Shown here one piece after another: positions 17,936 to 25,352 of a stretch of DNA of 64,000 bases. The notes below the pieces were generated by a model that did no database searches, was not told the DNA's origin, and saw nothing but the letters and a program-made list of their open reading frames with translations. The DNA comes from a virus. The position numbers and the translations under genes are program-made. Within the stretch, counting starts at the first letter, position 1. The number at the start of each line of letters is the position of its first letter. The DNA is taken from IMG/VR virus record IMGVR_UViG_3300046096_000285, positions 1 to 64,000 of that record. The stretch is one strand, 5' to 3'.

Positions 17936-18081
17936 CTAAATCCTTACGGGATGGCTCCATGTAAGGTCAGCCACCATGCTGGATATTGGTCGGGATTTAC
18001 GCCGTCATACTGTAGAGGTGTTTTGGGTTGACCGTTAAGAACCCACAGTGGTAGGCTTTTGCCAAGGGTGCTACCACACTT
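17936..18081 (+). other. Hairpin-rich tRNA spacer
   Basis: TAAATCC (17937-17943) and GGATTTA (17993-17999) form a 7-bp closing stem around an inner CCTTAC/GTAAGG pair. Further on are GGGTT/AACCC and GTGGTAG (18048-18054)/CTACCAC (18071-18077). No tRNA cloverleaf fits. Confidence 0.3.
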
Positions 18082-18154
18082 GCCTCAATAGCTCAGTTGG
18101 TAGAGCGCCATACTTGTAATATGGATGTCGCGGGTTCAATTCCTGCTTGAGGCT
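18082..18154 (+). tRNA. tRNA-Thr (TGT)
   Basis: Acceptor GCCTCAA/TTGAGGC, D-arm GCTCAGTTGGTAGAGC, anticodon arm CCATA-CTTGTAA-TATGG with anticodon TGT, T-loop TTCAATT. Canonical throughout; CCA is not encoded. Confidence 0.92.
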
Positions 18155-18255
18155 CGGTACTTAGATGGCGTGTCAGCGGGTGTCTAAGCGTGTGCCCATT
18201 CTACGTAAACAATGGGTAGGGACTTGAGTTCTGACAAGCAAGATAGTCCCACCAA
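18155..18255 (+). other. Hairpin-containing tRNA spacer
   Basis: 101 bp without an ORF. CTTAGA pairs with TCTAAG, and CCCATT with AATGGG. Same style as the other spacers of this tRNA cluster. Confidence 0.3.
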
Positions 18256-18329
18256 GTTGGTAAAGTGTTACGGTAGCACGGAGACCTCCAAAGTCTCAGG
18301 CCCAGGTTCGACTCCTGGTACCTTCGCCA
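18256..18329 (+). tRNA. tRNA-Trp (CCA), imperfect acceptor stem
   Basis: Anticodon arm GAGAC-CTCCAAA-GTCTC with anticodon CCA, D-arm GTGT-TACGGTA-GCAC, T-arm CCAGG-TTCGACT-CCTGG, and an encoded CCA end. The acceptor GTTGGTA/TACCTTC has two T-T mismatches at pairs 2 and 3, so the gene may be partly decayed or its 5' end unusual. Confidence 0.7.
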
Positions 18330-18375
18330 ACAGGCAGAGAAACGGTCACGGAGGCATCTGTGGCAAGTCAAACCT

Positions 18376-18458
18376 GGAGCTATAGTGTTAGAGGCAGCAC
18401 GCGGAGGTCTGAATGCAGGACATAATCCGAAGCCCTGGTTCGAATCCAGGTAGCTCAT
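18376..18458 (+). tRNA. tRNA-like gene with abnormal anticodon arm
   Basis: Acceptor GGAGCTA/TAGCTCA (first pair mismatched), D-stem GTGT/GCAC and a perfect T-arm CCTGG-TTCGAAT-CCAGG. Between them, CGGA/TCCG encloses 20 nt instead of the 7-nt loop, with a nested GTCT/GGAC hairpin. CAT precedes AA-TCCG, so a CAT-type anticodon with a 13-nt insertion is possible, but U33 would be lost. Total 83 nt. Amino-acid identity not assigned. Confidence 0.5.
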
Positions 18459-18481
18459 TTTAACTTTTTACACTTATCTGC

Positions 18482-18487
18482 TAGCAT
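18482..18487 (+). promoter_or_regulatory. -10 box of leaderless promoter for the 18494 HNH gene
   Basis: TAGCAT, 6 nt, ATG at 18494. Confidence 0.5.
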
Positions 18488-18493
18488 GTCATC

Positions 18494-18928
18494 ATGACTA
18501 TAAGAGGAGAATCCGCTAGAAGCGGTCGTGGAGAATATCTACGTAACTATCAAAAGCCTTGGATTAGAGCTCGACGCGATGCGTTCATTGAATCACGTGG
18601 CGGCGTATGTGTAAAATGCGGTTCAGCTGATCGACTAGAGGTTGACCACATCGACCGTAATAAGAAGACTATGCGAGCCAGCTCTATCTGGTCCCGTAAT
18701 CAAACTAGTCAAGTAGTCCTTGATGAACTTGCCAATTGCCAGGTTCTGTGTCACGACTGCCACCAGCAGAAGACTAATGCAGAGCGACGTGCACATATCA
18801 CTGAGCATGGAACTTATGCAATGTATAAAACAGTTGGGTGCCGTTGTGAGCCATGCACTAAAGAAAATGCCTTACGTGTTCGAGAGCAGCGAGCTGCTCG
18901 TAAGAGTAAGCTAGCTGAAGGTAGTTAA
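18494..18928 (+). CDS. HNH endonuclease
   Basis: 144 aa. CVKCGSADRLEVDHID...CQVLCHDCHQQKT is an HNH core with two CxxC-type pairs; basic flanks bind DNA. A second Cys cluster (CRCEPC) follows at about residue 117. It lies between tRNA genes, a usual place for homing-type nucleases. Own leaderless promoter. Confidence 0.88.
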   Translation: MTIRGESARSGRGEYLRNYQKPWIRARRDAFIESRGGVCVKCGSADRLEVDHIDRNKKTMRASSIWSRNQTSQVVLDELANCQVLCHDCHQQKTNAERRAHITEHGTYAMYKTVGCRCEPCTKENALRVREQRAARKSKLAEGS

Positions 18929-18989
18929 TCTACTTTGAACTTTTAGATGTAAATTAATTGCTACTGAACTCACTAGTTCAAGTAACGTT

Positions 18990-18995
18990 TATCAT
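18990..18995 (+). promoter_or_regulatory. -10 box of leaderless promoter for the 19002 HNH gene
   Basis: TATCAT, 6 nt, ATG at 19002. Confidence 0.5.
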
Positions 18996-19001
18996 TAATG
19001 T

Positions 19002-19541
19002 ATGATAAATAAAATATGTGAAAAATGTTCTGTAGAGTTTAATAGTAAAGACAGTAGAACTAGATTCTGCGGCCATTCGTGTGCTGCAAGCGTTCGTAAT
19101 ATTGGGATATCTAGAAATAGAAAAAGACCTCTAAAATTATCTCCATGTTTATTTTGCAACTCGCCTTTGGTCAAATATCACAATAAAAAATACTGCAGCG
19201 TTAAATGCAGTAATGCTGCCAGAACAAAAAATAAGATAGATGCCTGGCTAGAAAATCCCGCTGGTGTTGCTAATACTAACGGTGCCCCAGCGTATCTCAG
19301 GAGGTATCTGTTAGAGCAGGCAGAATATCGCTGCTCCACGCCTTCATGCGGTTGGTCTGGTATAAATCCAATTACGGGTAGATCTACTCTGCATGTTGAC
19401 CATATAGATGGAAATGCTATGAACAATACCCCTGAAAATTTAAGAGTTATATGTCCTAATTGTCACTCTCTCAGCGCTAATTATGGGTACTTAAACAAGG
19501 GTAAATCGACTAGAAAAAGCTACTATAGGAAGCTAGGCTAG
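19002..19541 (+). CDS. HNH endonuclease with N-terminal zinc ribbons
   Basis: 179 aa. Residues 1-75 hold two zinc-ribbon-like Cys clusters (CEKC...FCGHSC and CLFC...CSVKC). The HNH core is TLHVDHIDGNAMNNTPENLRV followed by CPNCH. Lower GC than its neighbours, consistent with recent arrival. It ends 7 bp before the next tRNA-like gene. Confidence 0.87.
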   Translation: MINKICEKCSVEFNSKDSRTRFCGHSCAASVRNIGISRNRKRPLKLSPCLFCNSPLVKYHNKKYCSVKCSNAARTKNKIDAWLENPAGVANTNGAPAYLRRYLLEQAEYRCSTPSCGWSGINPITGRSTLHVDHIDGNAMNNTPENLRVICPNCHSLSANYGYLNKGKSTRKSYYRKLG

Positions 19542-19548
19542 TTTAAAA

Positions 19549-19625
19549 CCTCCAGTATCGGCTCACTCTTATAAGGTGTAGGAACCGTAGTTGGTGGCAC
19601 GCGGGTTCAAGTCCCGCCTGGAGGA
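19549..19625 (+). tRNA. tRNA-like gene, anticodon TAT, D-arm not recognisable
   Basis: Perfect acceptor CCTCCAG/CTGGAGG and perfect T-arm GCGGG-TTCAAGT-CCCGC. CACT-CTTATAA-GGTG gives a canonical anticodon loop with TAT (Ile, AUA codons). Only 7 nt separate the acceptor from this arm, so no D-arm fits, while 21 nt lie between the anticodon and T arms. Either a D-arm-less tRNA or a tRNA with unusual folding. Confidence 0.6.
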
Positions 19626-19632
19626 CTAATGG

Positions 19633-19638
19633 TAAGGT
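19633..19638 (+). promoter_or_regulatory. -10 box of leaderless promoter for the 19645 gene
   Basis: TAAGGT, 6 nt, ATG at 19645. Confidence 0.5.
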
Positions 19639-19644
19639 TCAAGT

Positions 19645-19743
19645 ATGAAGAAGAGAAACTCTGTAACTGGCTCCGGGATCGGCTGCGCTTTTATTGTTCT
19701 TATCTTTGCCGGGTTATTAGTTTTAGTAGCCGTTATTCTCTGA
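19645..19743 (+). CDS. 32-aa single-pass membrane peptide
   Basis: Starts MKKRNSVTGSG and continues with about 20 hydrophobic residues (CAFIVLIFAGLLVLVAVIL) to the stop: a short positive N-terminus and one membrane helix. The TAAGGT-6-ATG promoter supports it as a real gene. Function unknown. Confidence 0.6.
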   Translation: MKKRNSVTGSGIGCAFIVLIFAGLLVLVAVIL

Positions 19744-19750
19744 TAAGTGG

Positions 19751-19756
19751 TAAGCT
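19751..19756 (+). promoter_or_regulatory. -10 box of leaderless promoter for dut
   Basis: TAAGCT, 6 nt, ATG at 19763. Confidence 0.55.
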
Positions 19757-19762
19757 ATTCAC

Positions 19763-20209
19763 ATGCCTAAATCTACATACATTTCGATCGTAGTTAACGA
19801 TCCCGCTCTACTTCCTACCTATGCTCGCGAAGGCGATGCTGGCGCTGATCTTCGCGCAGCTGAAGATCTTATCATCCCTGCTGGAGAACGTGCTCTCGTT
19901 AAGACTGGCGTAAAGCTTGCTCTGCCAGACGGTGTTGTTGCCCTTGTGCATCCACGCTCTGGCCTTGCTCTCAAGCACGGAGTAACTGTTCTCAACACTC
20001 CTGGAACCATCGACTCTGGCTACCGTGGCGAGATTGGTGTGATCCTCTACAACACCTCTGAGCAAGACTTCGCTGTAGTAACTGGCGACCGTATTGCTCA
20101 GTTGGTCTTTCAGGAGTACCTAACCGCTGACTTCTCTCGCGAGTCTTCTCTTGATGAGACAGACCGTGGCGAGGGTGGCTTCGGCTCTACCGGTATTGGG
20201 GAAATCTAA
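19763..20209 (+). CDS. dut: dUTPase
   Basis: 148 aa, usual trimeric dUTPase length. Motifs in order: DAGADLRA (I), HPRSGLALKHG (III region), NTPGTIDSGYRGEI (catalytic Asp region) and RGEGGFGSTG (C-terminal P-loop-like motif). Hydrolyses dUTP to dUMP, which ThyX next door converts to dTMP. Ends on the base where thyX starts. Confidence 0.94.
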   Translation: MPKSTYISIVVNDPALLPTYAREGDAGADLRAAEDLIIPAGERALVKTGVKLALPDGVVALVHPRSGLALKHGVTVLNTPGTIDSGYRGEIGVILYNTSEQDFAVVTGDRIAQLVFQEYLTADFSRESSLDETDRGEGGFGSTGIGEI

Positions 20210-20916
20210 TGTCTGAAATTCAATTTCGTTCTGATGTAACCGTTGAGCTTATTGACTCAATGGGAGGAGATGATGCAGTTGTTCGCAGCGCTCGTGTGTC
20301 TACTAGCAGTGATAGTCGCAATGTTGATATGGGAACCCGGGAAGAGGGACTAATCAACTACTTGATGCGTGACCGCCATGGTTCACCATTTGAGCACAAT
20401 GCCTTCACCTTCTTTATTGAGGCACCTATCTTCGTATTCCGAGAGTTCATGCGTCACCGCATCGCTTCGTACAATGAAGAGTCTGCCCGGTACAAGGAGC
20501 TTTCACCGGTCTTTTATGTTCCTGGAGATGACCGTAAGTTAATTCAAGTCGGTAAGCCTGGTGCCTACACTTTTGAAGATGCTAACTATTCTCAGATTAA
20601 AAGTGCTCAGTCGTTAACTCGTCTAGCTAGTGAGCGTTCATATGAGCTCTACAAGAAGATGCTTGATGACGGTATTGCTCGCGAGGTTGCTCGTGGAGTA
20701 CTGCCTGTAAATATCTACTCGAGCATGTATGTAACTATGAATGCCCGTTCAATGATGAACTTCCTAAGCCTACGCACTATGCGCGAAGGTACCCACTTTC
20801 CTTCATTCCCGCAGCGGGAGATCGAGATGGTTGCTGAGAAGATGGAAGAGTTCTTCGCGGAGAAGATGCCTATTACCTACGCGTCATTCAACAAGAACGG
20901 CCGCGTAGCTCCGTAA
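20209..20916 (+). CDS. thyX: Flavin-dependent thymidylate synthase
   Basis: 235 aa. MRHRIASYNEESARY is the ThyX signature, and MNARSMMNFLSLR...A.REI is the FAD/dUMP-binding C-terminal part. Makes dTMP from dUMP using FAD and methylene-tetrahydrofolate. Translationally coupled to dut (start overlaps stop) and to the small gene that follows. Confidence 0.94.
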   Translation: MSEIQFRSDVTVELIDSMGGDDAVVRSARVSTSSDSRNVDMGTREEGLINYLMRDRHGSPFEHNAFTFFIEAPIFVFREFMRHRIASYNEESARYKELSPVFYVPGDDRKLIQVGKPGAYTFEDANYSQIKSAQSLTRLASERSYELYKKMLDDGIAREVARGVLPVNIYSSMYVTMNARSMMNFLSLRTMREGTHFPSFPQREIEMVAEKMEEFFAEKMPITYASFNKNGRVAP

Positions 20917-21023
20917 TGGCTAGACGCGGCTATCCTTGCAGGAAGCACCGGATTTGGTTTCTAGGTAGCTACTGCGTACAATGTTATAAAGAACGCCGAG
21001 CAAAGGAACGTAACAATGGATAA
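20916..21023 (+). CDS. 35-aa basic CxxC peptide
   Basis: ATG overlaps the thyX stop by 1 nt. RGYPCRKHRIW...YCVQCYKERR has a Cys/His pair and a CxxC, a possible zinc knuckle, in a very basic peptide. It overlaps the next gene by 8 nt and contains that gene's AAAGGA site. No family recognised. Confidence 0.5.
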   Translation: MARRGYPCRKHRIWFLGSYCVQCYKERRAKERNNG

Positions 21024-21252
21024 AGATGATGTAATCGTTTCAAAGGTCGGTAGTGCAGTTCGCGCAGCAATGGCTGCCAAAGAAGCGCTAACCAATGCAA
21101 CTGCCGAAGCAATCGATTCCGCATCTACATTTGGTTACGAGCTTGGCGCAGAGGACATGAAGCTCGGTCTTATCGAGATGTTCGAGAGTTCTGACTCTGC
21201 TTGTGCTGCCTGGGCTATCTCTCAGATTGAATCTCATGTCAGCGCCGAATAG
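21016..21252 (+). CDS. Small Ala-rich helical protein
   Basis: 78 aa with helical, Ala-rich composition (AVRAAMAAKEALTNATAEAI). No known family, signal or membrane segment. AAAGGA upstream. It overlaps the next gene by 17 bp. Confidence 0.55.
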   Translation: MDKDDVIVSKVGSAVRAAMAAKEALTNATAEAIDSASTFGYELGAEDMKLGLIEMFESSDSACAAWAISQIESHVSAE

Positions 21253-21499
21253 CGATCGCGTTCTATTTAGGTGCGAGTACTGGGTTGAAGACTCTGGCCT
21301 AAAGGTTGACTACGAGTGGGCGCTAAACAGTGCTGAACTTGAAGACCTATATAAAGGTGAAGACGGTATCAACTTATATAAGTATCAGGTAGCATCTCCT
21401 TACGAGGTAGAAGCTTGGCTTAGTGGTTTTGATGAGGGCTCCCTATATGGGATTGCTAAAGCTCGACTGAAGAACATCGCGGATTCCGACAATAATTAG
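21236..21499 (+). CDS. Protein of unknown function
   Basis: 87 aa from ATG 21236 (MSAPNSDRVLFRCEYWVED). Acidic, with several aromatic residues. The longer in-frame start would read deep into the previous gene. No family recognised. Confidence 0.55.
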   Translation: MSAPNSDRVLFRCEYWVEDSGLKVDYEWALNSAELEDLYKGEDGINLYKYQVASPYEVEAWLSGFDEGSLYGIAKARLKNIADSDNN

Positions 21500-21515
21500 T
21501 TAATCCGTTTTACGG

Positions 21516-21521
21516 TAAAAT
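21516..21521 (+). promoter_or_regulatory. -10 box of leaderless promoter for the 21528 gene
   Basis: TAAAAT, 6 nt, ATG at 21528. Confidence 0.55.
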
Positions 21522-21527
21522 TAGATC

Positions 21528-22271
21528 ATGAACGATTTAATCCCTGAAGAACAAGAGCTTGCCGACGCTCTACAGCTGATTGCTGATAAGTACGGGAAGT
21601 TTAACGACGACAACACCGGCATTTGGGCTGGCTACACTCCTGCGTCTGAGAATGAGGAAAACTCCAGAATCGGCGTTAAGTGTGGTAACTGCGTCTTCTA
21701 TCTTGAGCCTAACGGATGTTCAATCATTGTTGCTGAAGTTGAAGAAGGCGGACTATGCCGTTTTGCTGTGCTTCCAGATGGTGCTGTAACTGCAACCGCT
21801 GGATCTAAGCCTGCCCCTAAGAAGGACCGAATTAGAGGCTCTGACAAGAACAAATCTGGATCTGCTGGTAGTGGTAAGGGCGTTAACTTCACTGCAGAAA
21901 TTACTAAGTCTCTAGAAAAGAAAGTTGCTACTCACAACGAGAAGGCACCTAACGGACGTAAGGTAACTCTTGCGAAGTTGAAGGCTGTCTATCGTCGAGG
22001 TGCTGGAGCCTTCTCTACTTCTCACCGGCCAGACCAGAACCGGAACTCGTGGGCGATGGCACGTGTAAACGCTTTCTTGCACTTGGTAAAGAGTGGTAAA
22101 CCTAAGAACTCTAAGTACACTACCGACAACGACTTGCTACCAAAGATGCACCCGCGTGCAAGCGAGGCATCTGATATGTCTCCTATTCTTGCAAGCCTGA
22201 TGGCTAACCTAAACTTTGACTATGATCTAGATGAAGCTCATGACGAACCTTTGGAGCCTTGGCTAAATTAA
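21528..22271 (+). CDS. Two-domain phage protein with Cys cluster
   Basis: 247 aa. Residues about 50-80 carry CGNCVFYLEPNGC...GLCRF, a four-Cys pattern like the small iron-sulphur or zinc domain found in some phage head and protease proteins. Residues about 125-205 (KVTLAKLKAVYRRGAGAFST, SWAMARVNAFLHLVKSGKP, DNDLLP) form a domain widespread in phages with no assigned function. The two are joined by a Lys/Ser linker. Confidence 0.6.
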   Translation: MNDLIPEEQELADALQLIADKYGKFNDDNTGIWAGYTPASENEENSRIGVKCGNCVFYLEPNGCSIIVAEVEEGGLCRFAVLPDGAVTATAGSKPAPKKDRIRGSDKNKSGSAGSGKGVNFTAEITKSLEKKVATHNEKAPNGRKVTLAKLKAVYRRGAGAFSTSHRPDQNRNSWAMARVNAFLHLVKSGKPKNSKYTTDNDLLPKMHPRASEASDMSPILASLMANLNFDYDLDEAHDEPLEPWLN

Positions 22272-22336
22272 ATAGCTAATTTCTAATCTGCTTCGTGATA
22301 ACATTTAGGTAATCAAGTGCAGACAGGAAAGAACCT

Positions 22337-23221
22337 TTGAAAGTTTACATCGCTGGTCCAATGACTGGAATTAAAGACTGGAACTTTCCCGCTTTCTTTC
22401 AGGCCGAGGATGAGCTTGTAGCTCTTGGGTTTGATGTAATCAATCCTGCGCACAATGACGGTGCAACTGTTCAAGAAGCACTTCAGTCTGCTGGCTCTCC
22501 TGAGTCACCAAATAAGCTTTGGTCAGACTACATGAAGCGTGACCTTCCACATGTGATGGAAGTTGACATGCTTTGCTTGCTTCCTGGTTGGCAAAGCTCT
22601 CGAGGTGCTCAGTTGGAAGTGCACGTGGCGAAAGCACTAGGTCTTCCGCTTATGGTTTTGAAGGACGGAAACCTAGTTCCTCGTCTAGAGGTTCTTGGTT
22701 TGAGTGGCTATGCCAGATCTGGTAAAGATACCGTTGCCGAGCACCTAATTGAAACTCAGGGGTATACCCGTATTTCTTTTGCTGACCCCATGCGTGAGGC
22801 ATTAGTTGCTCTCGACCCAGTAATTCATCTTGGCGGCTATCCAATGGGACTAGCGTCAGCTGTACGAATGGTTGGCTGGGAGAAGCTAAAGGGTATGAGT
22901 AATGATATCCGCCCTCTTATGCAACGCTTTGGTACAGAGGTTGGTCGAGAGATGTTCGGTCAGAACTTTTGGGTAGACCTAGCCCTATCGCGAATCCCCG
23001 ATGGTGGCAAGGTTGTTTTTGCTGATGTCCGATTCCCTAATGAGGCTAATGCTATCCGTGACCTAGGTGGAGAAATCTGGCGCGTAGAGCGCGAGGGTGT
23101 AGTTGCGGCTAATGCGCACATCTCGGAGCGAGCCTTGGATGACTATATGTTTGATTCAATCATTGCAAATACTGGAACCCTAGAAGATCTTTACGCTGCC
23201 GTAGACGCGCTTATTAAATAG
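22337..23221 (+). CDS. DUF4406-dNMP kinase fusion
   Basis: 294 aa from TTG with AGGAAAG upstream. Residues 1-110 (MKVYIAGPMTG ... LLPGWQSSRGAQLEV) match DUF4406, a nucleoside 2-deoxyribosyltransferase-like fold. Residues about 118-294 match phage deoxynucleoside monophosphate kinases: GYARSGKDTVAEHL is the P-loop, then MQRFGTEVGREMFGQNFWVD and DVRFPNEANAIRDLGGEIWRV. It probably phosphorylates dNMPs while the first domain trims or salvages deoxynucleotides; that coupling is inference. Confidence 0.85.
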   Translation: MKVYIAGPMTGIKDWNFPAFFQAEDELVALGFDVINPAHNDGATVQEALQSAGSPESPNKLWSDYMKRDLPHVMEVDMLCLLPGWQSSRGAQLEVHVAKALGLPLMVLKDGNLVPRLEVLGLSGYARSGKDTVAEHLIETQGYTRISFADPMREALVALDPVIHLGGYPMGLASAVRMVGWEKLKGMSNDIRPLMQRFGTEVGREMFGQNFWVDLALSRIPDGGKVVFADVRFPNEANAIRDLGGEIWRVEREGVVAANAHISERALDDYMFDSIIANTGTLEDLYAAVDALIK

Positions 23222-23246
23222 ATTTGCATTTATGAAGAAGCAGTGC

Positions 23247-23252
23247 TACGCT
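23247..23252 (+). promoter_or_regulatory. -10 box of leaderless promoter for the 23259 gene
   Basis: TACGCT, 6 nt, ATG at 23259; TTGCAT lies 18 bp upstream of the box as a possible -35. Confidence 0.5.
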
Positions 23253-23258
23253 GCTTCT

Positions 23259-23717
23259 ATGATAAAAAGTAAGACTACGCATCGCGGCTCAGACTATGGT
23301 TCTGTTGATTTAGGTTCGCATCTACATTGGCCTACTGCAACAAAAACTATTGGCCCTAACTCTGTAGCTAGTGACGGATATGACCGTGCCGTTAATGAAG
23401 CCCTCTCTCACTTTGAGGGGGAGGGAGCTTTATTCACCGTTGTGCGTCGTGGAGATGGGCTGTATATTCTCAAGCCGCATGGTGAGGAAAGCAGGGTGTA
23501 CGTTCGCCTATTCAAGAGCGATGTCGGATCTTCTGAGCTAGAGGCAGATGTCTTAGATCTAGAACCTAAAAACTATCCAGCAGTTGGCTGGTTCCAGGAT
23601 GCTGCAGGAGAATTGTATTGTCACGAAGGTGAAGGCCACTGGCAGGGTATTGCACTTGCGAGATGCAAGGAACTTAATAAGTTGGCAGCAAAAGGTGAAT
23701 TGGAGTTTATTAGCTAA
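23259..23717 (+). CDS. Protein of unknown function, paralogue of 23717
   Basis: 152 aa from ATG 23259, chosen because TACGCT lies exactly 6 nt upstream. The C-terminus (PAVGWFQDAAGELYCHEGEGHW ... LNKLAAKGELEFIS) aligns with that of the next gene (PLGWYQDNGANLYKYLGKGIW ... LLNLAESDTLEFLG). No database family recognised. Confidence 0.6.
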   Translation: MIKSKTTHRGSDYGSVDLGSHLHWPTATKTIGPNSVASDGYDRAVNEALSHFEGEGALFTVVRRGDGLYILKPHGEESRVYVRLFKSDVGSSELEADVLDLEPKNYPAVGWFQDAAGELYCHEGEGHWQGIALARCKELNKLAAKGELEFIS

Positions 23718-24139
23718 TGACAACTAAAGTATCTACTCGCCCTAAGAAGGCATCTGCTGCTGTAAAGCTTTGGGCTAATGCCCTTGCAACTAAAGATAAT
23801 GACATCATCCAGCTTCGTAAGAAGAACGGTATCCTTTACGTTATGAAAGTTATTCCGCACAGGAGTGGTACATGGGAGAAGCTTGACCCTACTGATGTAG
23901 CTGTTGTTACTGATCAATACGGTGCAAAATTGGAAGATGTAAGTCTTGCTGACCTACGTGAAGAGCTAGTTGCTCCTAAGGAGCCAAAGCCAATTCCAAG
24001 CATTCCGCTCGGCTGGTATCAGGATAACGGGGCAAACCTTTATAAGTATCTCGGTAAGGGTATCTGGGATGCTCCAATAGATATCTGGGAAAAGTTGCTT
24101 AATCTTGCAGAGTCTGATACATTAGAGTTCTTAGGTTAG
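23717..24139 (+). CDS. Protein of unknown function, paralogue of 23259
   Basis: 140 aa; its ATG overlaps the previous stop by 1 nt. The N-terminus is Lys/Ala-rich and basic (TRPKKASAAVKLWANALA). The C-terminal 45 residues resemble those of its neighbour, with GW(F/Y)QD, LY, G.W and LEF(I/L) kept. Likely tandem duplication. Confidence 0.6.
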   Translation: MTTKVSTRPKKASAAVKLWANALATKDNDIIQLRKKNGILYVMKVIPHRSGTWEKLDPTDVAVVTDQYGAKLEDVSLADLREELVAPKEPKPIPSIPLGWYQDNGANLYKYLGKGIWDAPIDIWEKLLNLAESDTLEFLG

Positions 24140-24149
24140 GAGATAGCAA

Positions 24150-24335
24150 ATGGCTAAAGAACTAGTACAGATCGATATCGAGCGCGATGATGTTCATCGT
24201 CTATTATCTTACATGAAGACGGCTGAGATTGCCTATGGCAATGACCAGCAGTGGCTAGCAAGTAAGCATGCTGGTAGGCTACATACAGAACTACAAAAGC
24301 AAATCTTCTACTATGAAGGTAGTGATGAGGACTAA
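24150..24335 (+). CDS. Small helical protein of unknown function
   Basis: 61 aa, charged and helical (DDVHRLLSYMKTAEIAYGND ... HTELQKQIFYYEG). AGGAGATAG precedes the ATG. The stop overlaps the next start. Confidence 0.55.
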   Translation: MAKELVQIDIERDDVHRLLSYMKTAEIAYGNDQQWLASKHAGRLHTELQKQIFYYEGSDED

Positions 24336-24604
24336 TGAGTTACGCAAGGTTTAGCGCAGAGAGCGACGTATATGTCTACCACCACTACATGGGGTGGATT
24401 GAATGTTGCGCCTGCAACATAACCCCTGTAGAGCAGGGGGAGAACGTGGGATTCTTTAGGGCATACACTGCTCGAGAAATCCTGGATCACTTGGGGATGC
24501 ACTCCATGATTGGAGAGTCAATTCCGGAGCGTTGCTTCGCCCGCATTCGTGAAGAGTACCCTGACTTGGATGCCCCTATTGAAGAATATAAGCAGGAGAA
24601 GTAA
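24335..24604 (+). CDS. Conserved actinophage protein of unknown function
   Basis: 89 aa. MSYARFSAESDVYVYHHYMGWIECCACNI is a start shared by many small actinophage proteins; CCAC and further Cys/His residues could bind a metal. Overlaps both neighbours by 1 nt. Confidence 0.6.
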   Translation: MSYARFSAESDVYVYHHYMGWIECCACNITPVEQGENVGFFRAYTAREILDHLGMHSMIGESIPERCFARIREEYPDLDAPIEEYKQEK

Positions 24605-25089
24605 TGGGTAACGTATTTATTACCAGTGATACTCACTTTGGGCATGCAAACATTATTAAGTATGCAAACCGCCCTTTTGATTCTGTAGAAGAGATGAACG
24701 AGGCTCTAGTAGAGAACTGGAACTCGGTTGTGAAGCAGGGAGATAAGGTCTACCACCTTGGTGATGTAACTATGAACTCTAAAGCACTAGACATCATGAC
24801 TCGTCTTAACGGGCGTAAGTGCCTTATCAAAGGCAACCACGATACCCAAAGGTTGAAGTTCTACACTCCGCACTTTTATGATATTCGTGGCTCTCATGAA
24901 TTGGGCAACTTTATCCTGACCCATATTCCCGTAGCCATTGAGCAGAAGTTGCGTTATCCAAGCGGAAACATTCATGGACACCTACACGAACAGAACATGA
25001 ATGACCCTTGGTATCTAAATGTAAGTGTGGAGCAAACTAACTATACCCCGATAGCGTTTGACGCAATAACAAAGGAGAGAAGTAAATGA
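24604..25089 (+). CDS. Calcineurin-like metallophosphoesterase
   Basis: 161 aa. Motifs in order: SDTHFGH (residues 8-14), GDV (52-54), GNHD (77-80), ILTHIP and GHLHE. These are the metal-binding residues of the family. Phage members act as nucleases or phosphatases; the substrate cannot be told from sequence. The stop overlaps the next ATG by 4 nt. Confidence 0.85.
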   Translation: MGNVFITSDTHFGHANIIKYANRPFDSVEEMNEALVENWNSVVKQGDKVYHLGDVTMNSKALDIMTRLNGRKCLIKGNHDTQRLKFYTPHFYDIRGSHELGNFILTHIPVAIEQKLRYPSGNIHGHLHEQNMNDPWYLNVSVEQTNYTPIAFDAITKERSK

Positions 25090-25352
25090 GTAAAGAATCT
25101 GTCAATATGACCTATCGCTTATCGGATGGCACAGAAACTACCTATTCTGTAGAACTTCAACCTGAAAGCGATTACAACTTGATGGATAAGAAGTTTTATC
25201 AGGCAGGTGTGCAAGCCGAGCAAGAACGTATTCTTAAGTTGCTAGAGAAGATTCTTGTAGGGCAGCGCAACGGTCTCGCTTATTGCTACGAATGTGATGG
25301 CTGGGATGAACTATATCCAGATGTTGTCGCTCTTATCAAAGGAGAGAAGTAA
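25086..25352 (+). CDS. Small protein of tandem ERI-LLE family, copy 1
   Basis: 88 aa. The helix AGVQAEQERILKLLEKIL (about residues 38-55), a CYEC pair and the end VALIKGEK are shared with the genes at 25353, 25535 and in part 25940. The last codons contain AAAGGAGAGAAG, the ribosome-binding site for the next gene. Function unknown. Confidence 0.6.
   Translation: MSKESVNMTYRLSDGTETTYSVELQPESDYNLMDKKFYQAGVQAEQERILKLLEKILVGQRNGLAYCYECDGWDELYPDVVALIKGEK

Noticed and set aside
18201-18458. Minus-strand ORF of 85 codons across the tRNA cluster
   Set aside because: It is the antisense translation of tRNA-Trp and the next tRNA-like gene; such translations are a known artefact.
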